41,827 nucleotides of DNA from Cyanobacteria bacterium MH1_Bin12 (GTDB taxonomy: Bacteria; Cyanobacteriota; Cyanobacteriia; Cyanobacteriales; Cyanobacteriaceae). Shown here in pieces: positions 20,167 to 27,523 of the stretch. Numbering within the stretch: position 1 is the first letter of the stretch; each line of letters starts with the position of its first letter. Where the stretch lies: the NCBI GenBank assembly GCA_011088145.1, contig JAALKG010000006.1:1-41827 (forward strand). The letters run 5' to 3'. The translations under genes were made by a program, and so were the position numbers. The notes beneath the pieces are model-generated. The model was not told the DNA's origin. It ran no database searches and saw only the letters and a program-made list of their open reading frames with translations.

Positions 20167-20238
20167 AGGGCAAAGGTTGATTATAGATAACGATCGCATT
20201 CTCAGCAAAATTCCCATTTCACCATTTTAAGTTATTTA

Positions 20239-20259
20239 TTGTACAATTTTACTGTACAA
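20239..20259. promoter_or_regulatory. Probable YefM-YoeB operator (paired TGTACA)
   Basis: The inverted repeat TTGTACA-n7-TGTACAA lies 22 bp upstream of the antitoxin ATG. Its two hexamers TGTACA are at 20240-20245 and 20253-20258. The E. coli yefM-yoeB operator is built from palindromes with this same TGTACA core, so autorepression by the antitoxin-toxin complex is likely. Confidence 0.7.
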
Positions 20260-20281
20260 GTATTTTGAGGGAAATATTTTA

Positions 20282-20566
20282 ATGTTAAGCCAAGAAACGA
20301 CTTATTCTCAAGCTAGAGCTAATTTAGCCAGTATCTTAGATCAAGTTTGTGACGATCGTCAAGTCGTGGTCATTAAGCGTCGTAATAACAAAAATGTTGC
20401 CCTAATTGCTGAAGATGAACTTTCTAGTTTATTAGAATGTGTATATTTATTGCGATCGCCAGAAAATGCCAAACGTCTATTTAGAGCTTTAGAATGGGCA
20501 GAAAACACAGAACAAACTCCTCAAAGTGTAGCTGAATTGAAAGAGGAGTTAGGAATTGAGTCCTAA
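20282..20566 (+). CDS. Phd/YefM-family antitoxin
   Basis: A 94-residue antitoxin that neutralises the adjacent YoeB-type toxin and autoregulates the operon. The N-terminal DNA-binding fold shows YSQARANLASILDQVCDD and VVVIKRRNNKNVALIAEDELSSLLE; the C-terminal charged helix (EWAENTEQTPQSVAELKEELG) would wrap the toxin. It overlaps the toxin gene by 11 bp, indicating translational coupling. A TGTACA operator lies upstream. The complete pair may stabilise the island. Confidence 0.9.
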   Translation: MLSQETTYSQARANLASILDQVCDDRQVVVIKRRNNKNVALIAEDELSSLLECVYLLRSPENAKRLFRALEWAENTEQTPQSVAELKEELGIES

Positions 20567-20873
20567 AAAGAAAAAAAAGCAAAATTCATCTCTTGAAAAT
20601 CAAAACTCTGGGTATTCACCAATATTTAGTCCTGATTTGAAAAAAGATTTAGCTTGGTGGTATCGCAATGAACCGAAAAAAGCAGATAAAATTCTGGACT
20701 TAGTAGCCGATATTCTTGATGGTGAACCATTTACAGGCTTAGGAAAACCCGAACCTCTTAAATATATATCCGCTGATACTTGGTCAAGACGTATTGATTT
20801 AGAACATCGTTTAGTTTACAAAGTAACAGCAAGAAAAGTCTATTTTTTGCAAGCTCGTTATCATTATCAATAG
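20556..20873 (+). CDS. Txe/YoeB-family toxin (mRNA interferase)
   Basis: A ribosome-dependent RNase of the RelE/YoeB fold, about 105 residues counting from a TTG at 20556. The conserved part begins at FSPDLKKDLAWWYRNEPKKA (about residue 25). It includes GLGKPEPLK, SRRIDLEHRLVYKV and the C-terminal QARYHY, whose His and Tyr are typical YoeB end residues. The start is uncertain because there is no ATG. The lysine-rich N-terminal extension is unusual, so translation may begin slightly later. The second gene of the operon, overlapping the antitoxin. Confidence 0.88.
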   Translation: MSPKKKKKQNSSLENQNSGYSPIFSPDLKKDLAWWYRNEPKKADKILDLVADILDGEPFTGLGKPEPLKYISADTWSRRIDLEHRLVYKVTARKVYFLQARYHYQ

Positions 20874-20878
20874 CAAAA

Positions 20879-20907
20879 GACAAAGGACAAAGGACAAAGG
20901 ACAAAGG
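20879..20907. repeat. Heptanucleotide tandem repeat (GACAAAG x4)
   Basis: About four GACAAAG units after the toxin stop codon. It is the complement of the CCTTTGT motif in the dispersed repeats at 3.7, 6.4 and 34.3 kb. Confidence 0.85.
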
Positions 20908-21030
20908 TTGATTGTAGATGACGATCTCATTCTTTCGCATTCTTTTCAGATTCACAAGTCTCCTCTTTGAAGGGGAGATTTAGAGGGGTTAAATGACGAT
21001 CGCTCTATGCCTTGAATGACAATTTAATAT

Positions 21031-21065
21031 AATTCCCTATTCCCTATTCCCCATTTCCTATTCCC
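21031..21065. repeat. Heptanucleotide tandem repeat (TATTCCC-type)
   Basis: Five imperfect units of ATTCCCT/TATTCCC, directly before the hairpin that lies downstream of VR2. Confidence 0.8.
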
Positions 21066-21074
21066 AAAATTCTC

Positions 21075-21090
21075 TCCGCCTGACGGCGGA
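21075..21090 (-). promoter_or_regulatory. Post-VR2 hairpin (6-bp stem, 4-nt loop)
   Basis: TCCGCC-TGAC-GGCGGA, 53 nt beyond the stop codon of the kinase-FGE gene in its transcription direction. The equivalent hairpin follows VR1 at 26903-26918 with the same stem and a different loop. In studied DGRs, short inverted repeats just after the VR, but not the TR, are needed for efficient target recognition. No T-run follows, so it is not a typical terminator. Confidence 0.65.
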
Positions 21091-21143
21091 ATTCTGTGTA
21101 AAGAGCAAGAGTGCAAAAGTGCAGAGAGTAAGGATTTTTGACA

Positions 21144-21258
21144 CTACAGACAAACCACACGAAAACCGCTGAGGTTGAGGTCGAAAGAGGGATTGTTGAT
21201 GCTACGATTGGCAGAACGACAGCTACCACTATAGAGGTACCACGAACCGCACCGCAGT
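21144..21258 (-). other. DGR variable repeat 2 (VR2)
   Basis: 115 nt aligning without gaps to the template repeat at 25284-25398. By codon-by-codon comparison, 22 positions differ; 18 of these are adenines in the template and 4 are not. Invariant blocks include TGGTAC near the start and GGTTTTCGTGT near the stop. The higher number of non-adenine changes than in VR1 suggests older divergence or a slightly different past template. Confidence 0.85.
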
Positions 21259-22862
21259 ACTCTCCTAGTATCACTTTCAGCTTGTTGTAGTATATGAGCA
21301 GAACCATCTCTCGGTGTTTGTTCATAGCTTGTAACATAATGATCTTCACACCATTCCCACACGTTTCCTTGCATATCGTATATTCCCCAGTCATTGCCTT
21401 TTTTTTGCCCTACTCGATGACTTTGACATTCGTTTGCTCTTATCTTCTGGTAATATTCGTCCCAATTTTTCCTTTTTAACCAAATTTCTTCTGCATTTAT
21501 TATTGATTTTCCTGAGTTGTCTCCATACCATCCATATTCTTTTAATTTACTTTTATCATCCCCAAAACTCCATTTTCCTCTCCTTCCTCCCCTACATGCA
21601 TATTCCCACTGGGCTTCTGATGGTAATTTATATTTCTTCCCTGTTAATTTCGATAATTTTTCACAATATTTCACCGCTTTAAACCAATTTACTGAATCCA
21701 CTGGTTTCTCTTTCCCTTTAAAATAAGACGGATTTTCTCCCGTCACTGCTTCATATTGGGCTTGAGTTATCGGATATTTCCCTATATAAAACTTTTTTAA
21801 CGTTACTTCGTGTACTGGTTTTTCCGTATCATAACCATCATTTGAACCCATCATAAAGCTTCCTGCTGGTATCCCTATCATTTCTAATTCCACACCGTCG
21901 GGTAACTTTTCAATGAAGCTATTGTTATTTCCCCCTTTCAAAGAAAGAAATCCCCCTAAATCCCACTTGGTAAAGGGGACTTTTTGATCTATTAAAGGTA
22001 TTAAAGCTTCTAATACTTGTTTTGCTGTCCATCTTTGATCTTTTTCTTTCACCAAACAACCCTTAATAATTTCCTTAAAAATTACAGGTAAATTATCTGG
22101 TATCTGAGGCTCTTCTAATAACACTTTTCTCATTAACTCTGGTTCGGTAATCGCAGAAAAAGGATGAGTAGCAGTCAACAGTTGTTGAGTCAAAATACCT
22201 AACGACCACATATCCCAAGAAGAAAAAACTTTACCCTCATAGGCTTCTGGTGGCATATAATCTTGGGTACCTCTTCCTTTACTGGTTTTAGCTGTTTTAC
22301 CTTTTTGCACCATACTAGAAACCCCAAAGTCAGCTATTTTCCATTGTTTCTTTACCCTCAAAATATTTGCAGGTTTCAAATCCCGATGCACAATACAATT
22401 ATCATGATTATGAAGATAATCTAATCCTTGGGCTAAAGATTTAATAATTATCTTGACTTCATCTGCAGGTAATTTATTTACTCCCTTCTCCATTAGCTGT
22501 GTAAAATAATCCGCCAGAGATTCGTCGGCTATTTCCATCACCGAAGCCAAAAAGTTTTCCTCATCATAGACACTTCCTGACTCATCGTAAATTTTGCCAA
22601 AGGGCGAATCATAGCAATTAATTAAACTAGGATGCTGAAACTCACTCGTAATTCTTAATTCTTCAATTTGCTGATCCAAATTGTTATTTTCTAGAGGAAT
22701 TAGCTTAATCGCTACTTGCCGAATAAATTTATCTATTTCGACAATCACTTCATCAGCTTTAAATACAGCACCATATCCTCCTGCACCAAGAAATTTTTGT
22801 AGTTTATATTTACGGTTAAACCAATTTCCTTCTAACCTTCGCCAATAATTTTGAGGATACAT
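21144..22862 (-). CDS. Ser/Thr protein kinase-FGE fusion, intact DGR target
   Basis: A 572-residue fusion. The kinase domain (about 18-290) has FLGAGGYGAVFK, Lys in VAIKLIP, CIVHRDLKPANIL and IADFGVSS, so it should be active. A short linker (about 291-320) reads QKVPFTKWDLGGFLSLKGG, which is a dispersed intergenic repeat in frame. The FGE/C-type-lectin-like domain (about 325-572) has GIPAGSFMMGSNDG, YKLPSEAQWEYACRGG and YDMQGNVWEWCEDHY. Its last 37 codons form VR2 of the retroelement. Residues in the diversified loop are Leu, Tyr, Ser, Gly, Ile, Phe and Asp where the template encodes mostly Asn. It sits about 3 kb from the DGR core, same strand. Likely a cytosolic kinase whose variable lectin-like domain senses ligands. 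Confidence 0.92.
   Translation of the reverse strand: MYPQNYWRRLEGNWFNRKYKLQKFLGAGGYGAVFKADEVIVEIDKFIRQVAIKLIPLENNNLDQQIEELRITSEFQHPSLINCYDSPFGKIYDESGSVYDEENFLASVMEIADESLADYFTQLMEKGVNKLPADEVKIIIKSLAQGLDYLHNHDNCIVHRDLKPANILRVKKQWKIADFGVSSMVQKGKTAKTSKGRGTQDYMPPEAYEGKVFSSWDMWSLGILTQQLLTATHPFSAITEPELMRKVLLEEPQIPDNLPVIFKEIIKGCLVKEKDQRWTAKQVLEALIPLIDQKVPFTKWDLGGFLSLKGGNNNSFIEKLPDGVELEMIGIPAGSFMMGSNDGYDTEKPVHEVTLKKFYIGKYPITQAQYEAVTGENPSYFKGKEKPVDSVNWFKAVKYCEKLSKLTGKKYKLPSEAQWEYACRGGRRGKWSFGDDKSKLKEYGWYGDNSGKSIINAEEIWLKRKNWDEYYQKIRANECQSHRVGQKKGNDWGIYDMQGNVWEWCEDHYVTSYEQTPRDGSAHILQQAESDTRRVLRCGSWYLYSGSCRSANRSINNPSFDLNLSGFRVVCL
21935..21990 (-). repeat. Intergenic-type repeat captured inside the kinase-FGE gene
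   Basis: This segment encodes the linker between kinase and FGE domains. It contains AAAGTCCCCTTTACC and a GGGGGATTT-like block, the hallmark of a dispersed sequence usually found between cyanobacterial genes (compare the CCCCC/GGGGG repeats at 23091-23159). It keeps the frame open. Confidence 0.5.
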
Positions 22863-23190
22863 TTTTATTAATAAATAAACTCCAGATATTTTAAAATAGC
22901 TTTTTTTTAAGATAGTTAAACAAGATTATTTTTAGTCATTATCTTGGTTAATTTCATCCTACTTTCACTTTAAACCTTTTTAGCTTGAACAATATAGAAG
23001 AAATATAGGAGTTTCTAGGAATTAAGGAAAAAGTAAAGTGTAAGAAGTAATTGTTGCTCTAACTTAAGTTTCAATACCATTCGATTAAGCCCCCCAGCCC
23101 CCAAATTTGGGGGAGCAAGATATCTAAAAGTCCCCCAAGTTTGGGGGATTTAGGGGGCATAAGTACGGTAATTCCTTTCATAGAAATCTC
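22863..23190. other. Spacer with CCCCCAA/TTGGGGG inverted repeats
   Basis: The gene-free stretch upstream of the kinase-FGE gene. At 23091-23159 there are paired inverted repeats, CCCCCAAATTTGGGGG and CCCCCAAGTTTGGGGG, typical dispersed palindromes of cyanobacteria. The kinase promoter presumably lies in 22863-22990, but I see no convincing boxes. Confidence 0.6.
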
Positions 23191-24480
23191 CTAAGGTGAA
23201 GAAGCATCCCTCCTTTGAAGCAAAACATTATTCGGCAACTCATCAGCCTTGCGTAAATTACCATCAGGCTTTTTGTTTTCCCATTGCAACTCACTCATTT
23301 CTACTCCAAATTTGTCCCCTAAAACTTGGTGCATCTCTGTAATTACCTGATCTGCTTCCTCACAAACAATAGTTTTCCCTCCACCCACTGCCGTTGCTGT
23401 ATATTCAGTAAAACCACCAGCATTATATAAAACTTATCCTTCTACAGGCACACTAACACTAACGCTTTTACCTGAGTTTGTCGCCGCCCCCAAAATTATG
23501 GCACTGGCTGGATGTTCAGGATGTTCCGCTTCTTGATAGGTGATAGTAAAACCCATCTGTTGCAAACTCTCGGCGATACTTTGGACAACATAATCTCTTT
23601 GATTCGCTTTCAACTGTGCTTGATTAGCTACCTCCAAAATTTCTTGTTTCTGTTTTTCTACCTCTGTTAATAAACTTGTTAACTGGGAAAATTTTTCTTT
23701 CTCAATTGCCTGTTTTCCCTCTTCAAGTAATTCTGTCAATTGATTGAGAATAGATGATTGCCACCGTTTAACAACTTCATCGGCTTGCAAACCAATCATA
23801 ATTGATTCAATTTGATGTAATTGAGTTTGGGCAGTAGCCCTTTCTTTTTCCCACTGTGCTTGTTTTGCTTTGACTAAATCAAGATGTTGTTTGACGATGA
23901 TTTCTGCTCGTGATAAAAGTTTAGTAACTAAGCTAGGATCTTCTAAAAGTAATTTGACTCTCACCTCTGACAAAGCGTTACGTAACGAATTAACTCCTTT
24001 TTTATCAAACTTTTGGGCAATATCTAAAGGTATTTGATTAACAAGACGTTCTAATTTTTCTAACTCTAAAGTTTGTTTATCTATTTCTCGACGACGTTTT
24101 TTTTCTTGATCATCTCGCCATTTGCGGTTTTTTGCTTCCTGCCAATTTTGTCGAATCTCTTTGATTTCTTTTTGAATCAATAAAAAGTGTGATGACACTG
24201 TTAGCGAAATGATAGTCTTTTTTACTTCTTGACATAGTTGCTGTAATGTTTGCAAATCTTCGGAATAAACTTGAGAACTATTTTGCTTGATGTCGATGAT
24301 AATTTGTTCAATATCTTCAGTAATTTTTTTTCTGGCTAAATTTAAACGTTGCTGATGGGCTTTTTCTTCCGCTTGACGACGAATACGCTCTTGTTGTTGG
24401 TCTTCACGACGACGTTTTTCTTCTAGTTGACGACGTCTATTATGATTAAAATTAAAAAATGAATGCTTTGTACCACTCAT
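23191..24480 (-). pseudogene. Coiled-coil protein split by an in-frame stop
   Basis: The ATG at 24480 opens a 348-codon frame that ends at a TAA (23434-23436). The same frame continues without interruption to a stop at 23191 and encodes VLYNAGGFTEYTATAVGGG and DKFGVEMSELQWENKK. The unbroken protein would be about 430 residues. The N-terminal 300 residues are strongly charged and helical (EEKRRREDQQQERIRRQAEE and similar), so a long coiled coil is likely. The C-terminal 120 residues look like a compact domain containing NSGKSVSVSVP. I do not recognise the family. It may be a nonsense mutant or, less likely, a read-through gene. Its place between a kinase-FGE gene and the DGR suggests a system component. 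Confidence 0.65.
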
Positions 24481-24762
24481 AATTCTATGTCCTTTTCTAC
24501 TGTATGTATTTAGCTTAGAGTGAAGTTATGACCAAAAACATAGGAGAAAAATAGGAAAAAAATAGAATGAATTTAGATAAAATTACCGAAAAACATAGGG
24601 TAAAAGCCTCTTCATTTATGAAGAAAATAAGAAAAATTAAATTCCAAATTTGAAGCCCACTCCTTTAGGTAGAGGTAATTGTCAACTGTCAACTGTCAAT
24701 TGTCAATTGTCAATTGTTTGACTGTCATTCTGAGCTTGTCGAGAAATCTCAAAATTTATTGA
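24481..24762. other. Spacer with heptanucleotide repeats
   Basis: No gene is seen. At 24679-24720 there are five to six TTGTCAA/CTGTCAA units, followed by TGTCATTCTGAGC, a very common dispersed cyanobacterial sequence. Confidence 0.7.
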
Positions 24763-24900
24763 CCTTATCTTTTTCAACCTATATGGTTATTTAGATACGA
24801 TCCTATTTCACGTTATATATTTATAATTGCGGGAAAAGAAGAGAATTTAGAAATTATGATTTTTGAAAATGGACAATGGGAGTTTCACCAAGATGAATAA
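24763..24900 (+). pseudogene. DUF6888-like fragment
   Basis: A reading frame open from 24763, directly after a TGA, to the TAA at 24898-24900. It reads PYLFQPIWLFRYDPISRYIF and then an ENLEIMIFENGQWEF end. This resembles the C-terminal part of the small cyanobacterial DUF6888 family (pattern from memory). The N-terminal part with the start is missing. The frame overlaps the following DUF6887-like gene by 8 bp, as expected for this gene pair. Confidence 0.5.
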
Positions 24901-25093
24901 ACTTGATTTTAACAACATGACTCGTAAAGAATTGAAAAAATATGTTTGATCTCATCCTACCGACGATGAAGCAATTAGAGAGTTATTCATTAAAAGACGT
25001 AGCCCTAATACTGTAGTCTATCCTTCTCCTTATGAAATGCCTTACGAAGAAGTAGAAAAGATTTTTACTGATAAATTACAAAATAATAATTAG
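24893..25093 (+). pseudogene. DUF6887-like small gene with an in-frame TGA
   Basis: The ATG at 24893 overlaps the upstream frame. It reads MNKLDFNNMTRKELKKYV, then TGA at 24947-24949, then SHPTDDEAIRELFIKRRSP and a PYEMPYEEVEKIF end to the stop at 25091-25093. MTRKELKKY and DDEA are typical of DUF6887, a small protein usually paired with DUF6888. One base change to restore the codon would give 66 residues. Function is unknown. Confidence 0.55.
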
Positions 25094-25278
25094 AATGAAG
25101 TCATTTAGCTAATATTTGTGTAACTATTATTTAAAGATAAAGCAACTTTTCAGTAAACACTTACTAACTCACTTGATCTGAGTTTTATTTTTGGATGGGT
25201 TACATCACAGGAATAAGTCTGGACTCCTTACCATACTCTCAATGAAATCCCTTTCATCAACTCTGACTTAAAAGAGAA

Positions 25279-25398
25279 CTCAACTACAGACAAACTACAC
25301 GAAAACCATTGTTGTTGTTGTCGTTAGAAGGATTGTTGTTGTTACGATTGGCACAACGGCAGTTATTACTATTGTTGTACCATGAACCGCTCCGCAGT
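25279..25398 (-). other. DGR template repeat (TR)
   Basis: A 120-nt noncoding repeat, 36 bp past the final stop of the reverse transcriptase frame, same strand. It aligns without gaps to VR1 (26966-27085) and VR2 (21144-21258). If translated it would encode 14 Asn codons, all AAC or AAT, clustered as NN, NN, N, NNNN, N and NNNN. AAY codons cannot mutate to stop codons at their adenines, a known feature of DGR templates. Ends match VR1 exactly: ACTGCGGAGCGG at the 5' side and CTGTAGTTGAG at the 3' side. It is not followed by the GC hairpin present after both VRs. Confidence 0.93.
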
Positions 25399-25434
25399 TT
25401 TTTTTGCTTCTCCCATTTTTATTTTAATTAAAAA

Positions 25435-26487
25435 TTAACTAAAAAGCCAAGATTTATCTATATTTTGTCTCAATTGATAAGTATTTCCATGTTTTAAATG
25501 AGCTTCCCAACTTTGTACGCTTTGTTTGACTTTATCTAAAGAAATTTTTCCTTGATCATAATTCCTTTTTAATAACTTAAGTCTTTTTCTACCACGTCTT
25601 AAATTATCATTTCGCACTCTAATTCGATCGGGAAAAATTCTGAATCCTAAAAAGTTGGCACCGTATTCTGTAGCAAATATTTGACTTTTTATCGGATGAA
25701 TTTTTAAGCGTAACTTAACTAAATATTCTTCAATTTGTACTCTAGCATCTTGTCAAAAAAATTTATCGTTAGAAAAAAGAGCAAAATCGTCAACATATCT
25801 TAAATATTTTCTAGCTTTTACATTTTCTTTTAAATAATGATCTAAACCATTAAGATAAATATTTGCAAAAAACTGACTAGTTAAATTACCAATTGGTAAA
25901 CCTTTTTTTCTTTCTAAAGGTGTTAATAAATTGTCTTCGGCAAAATAATCTAAAACAGTTTCTTGTTCATTACTACAATCGATAATTTTTTCAATTAACC
26001 ATAATGTATCAACGCATTTTATCTTTTTCCGAATTAAAGATTTGAGAATTAAATGATCAATACAAGGAAAATACTTTTTAATATCGCATTGTAAAACATA
26101 ATGACTAGAACGAGCAAAATCAATCAAACGTTTTAAAGCTCGATGAGTACCAAAACCTTGCCGATTAGCATAAGAATCATCAATAAATGACTTATCTAAT
26201 AAGGGAATAATTATATTACATAAGGCATGATGGACGACTCTATCTCGATAAGGTGCAGCGGAAATTAATCTCGGTTTAGGTTCAAAAATTCTAAAAGTGC
26301 GATATTTACCCGGTTGATATGTTTTCTGAATTAATTCTTCTTGAAGCGTAAATAATTCTGACTCTAAATTGTAATTAAACTTGAGAACATTGGGATGAAA
26401 TCGCTTACTTTTTTGTGCTTTTTTAGATGCTAATAAAAGATTCTCAAATGCAATTATTTGTGGCCAAAGATTTCTATAACGTTTCAT
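25435..26487 (-). pseudogene. DGR reverse transcriptase interrupted by one in-frame TGA
   Basis: The ATG at 26487 starts a frame that stops at TGA 25753-25755 after 244 residues. The same frame continues to 25435 and would give about 350 residues, the normal DGR RT length. Diagnostic features are [18 protein letters not shown] at the start, [23 protein letters not shown], the DGR-type [10 protein letters not shown] in place of the usual QGxxxSP, and the catalytic RYVDDFALF. The break comes seven residues after VDD, where a Leu (TTA or TTG) is expected, in the context TTTTTTTGACAA. The thumb part after it, with KSQIFATEYGANFLGFRI, would be lost. RT makes mutagenised cDNA from the TR transcript with Avd. 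Confidence 0.92.
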
Positions 26488-26511
26488 TTGTTTTCCTTTT
26501 CTCTTGATATT

Positions 26512-26859
26512 TTACCGTCTTTTTCTTATTTGTTGTTCTTTGATCCATGCTCCTAAATCAATGCCAATTTCTTTAACTAATTGATTGATATATTCATAAC
26601 GTTTAGTATTAATTAATTTATAATCGTGAAGCAATCGAGTTTGATAACGTAGTATATCCAATTGAATATTAATTCCATTTAATATTTCTATTTTTTGTTT
26701 GATAAAACGAGCTTTGATTAATTCTTCTAAAATATTATATAACCTATTGATCATGCGTTCACCTAAAGTAAATTTATGATTTTTGGGTAAACGATCCAAA
26801 ATAGGCACATACCATTTGATTAAATCATAAGTTTTCTGAATAATTGGAAGTTCTTTCAT
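26512..26859 (-). CDS. avd: DGR accessory variability protein (Avd-type)
   Basis: A 115-residue, all-helical, basic protein consistent with the four-helix bundle Avd, which forms a pentamer that binds the RT and template RNA. Visible pieces are LPIIQKTYDLIKWYVPILDRLPKNHKFTLGERM, with the hallmark LPK..K(F)TLGERM, and LRYQTRLLHDYKLI. It ends KEQQIRKRR. It lies directly before the RT gene (24-bp gap), with the VR1 gene upstream, in the order VR1-avd-RT-TR. It looks intact. Confidence 0.88.
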   Translation of the reverse strand: MKELPIIQKTYDLIKWYVPILDRLPKNHKFTLGERMINRLYNILEELIKARFIKQKIEILNGINIQLDILRYQTRLLHDYKLINTKRYEYINQLVKEIGIDLGAWIKEQQIRKRR

Positions 26860-26902
26860 CTAAATTAATTATTAATTTTTTTTTATAGTCCTACAAAATC
26901 GA

Positions 26903-26918
26903 TCCGCCATAAGGCGGA
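26903..26918 (-). promoter_or_regulatory. Post-VR1 hairpin (6-bp stem, 4-nt loop)
   Basis: TCCGCC-ATAA-GGCGGA, 52 nt beyond the stop codon of the VR1 gene. The stem is identical to the hairpin after VR2. The sequence between hairpin and VR is also shared (GCAAGAGTGCAAAAG and AGAGTAAGGA in both). The TR has neither. Confidence 0.68.
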
Positions 26919-26965
26919 ATTTAGAGTAAAGGGCAAGAGTGCAAAAGCACAAAGAGTAAGGACTC

Positions 26966-27085
26966 CTCAACTACAGACAAACTACACGAAAACCATTGAA
27001 GTTGTCGACAAAAGAAGGACCGTAGTAGCTACGACCGGCACAACGGCAGTTATTACTATAGTCGTACCATGAACCGCTCCGCAGT
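26966..27085 (-). other. DGR variable repeat 1 (VR1)
   Basis: 120 nt, gap-free with the TR. 16 positions differ: 15 are adenines in the TR and one is a C. Examples are AAT to GGT twice, AAC to TAC twice, AAC to TTC and GAC to GTC. The shared 3' end, GGTTTTCGTGTAGTTTGTC onward, contains the likely initiation-of-mutagenic-homology segment. Confidence 0.95.
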
Positions 27086-27523
27086 ACTTTGTAGGTATTC
27101 TTTTCAGCCTTTTGTAGTATGTTTGCTGTTCCATCCCTCGGTGTCTTTTGATAATTATTTACCCAATCATCTTCACACCATTCCCATACATTCCCATGCA
27201 TGTCATATATTCCCCACTTATTCGGCTTTTTTTCTCCCACTCTATGGGTTTGACATTTATTGTTCATAACTCTTTGATAATAATTATCTTTATCTGTTTG
27301 CCAAATTTTTTCTACATTTATCCCTGATTTTCCTGAGTTATCCCCATACCATCCGTAATCTTTTAATTTACTCTCATCATCTCCAAAACTCCATTTTCCT
27401 TTACTTCCTGTTAACCCGAAATACCCCACCAAAACCACCCTCACCCAATAAAGTTTGTAAATGATACGAGCCGATTTGTTGTCCTTCTAATAATCCGTAT
27501 AATAGGCTGTTGTTATTTAACAT
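26971..27523 (-). pseudogene. Kinase-FGE gene with internal deletion, carrying VR1
   Basis: The ATG at 27523 opens a 40-codon frame (LLEGQQIGSYHLQTLLGEGG then FGGVF), clearly the glycine-rich loop of a Ser/Thr kinase, ending in TAA at 27401-27403. In another frame, from a GTG at 27444 or the fusion point near 27420, the C-terminal half of an FGE-type domain runs to 26971: GKWSFGDDESKLKDYGWYGD, YDMHGNVWEWCEDDW, then VR1. Compared with the intact kinase-FGE gene at 21144-22862, about 1.2 kb encoding most of the kinase and the first half of FGE is missing, with a frame change. The remaining FGE part could be made from the GTG but would lack half its fold. Confidence 0.82.

Noticed and set aside
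20239-20259. TGTACA pair as another CAST transposon end
   Set aside because: The surrounding bases lack the TGTCATC/AAATTA repeats of such ends, and the palindrome fits a YefM operator directly before the antitoxin gene.
23091-23159. CCCCCAAATTTGGGGG palindromes as terminators
   Set aside because: No T-run follows in either direction, and such palindromes are widespread dispersed repeats in cyanobacteria.
25435-25617. 60-residue basic protein as an independent gene
   Set aside because: It is in the same frame as the RT and contains its thumb region; it is better explained as the RT end beyond the in-frame TGA.
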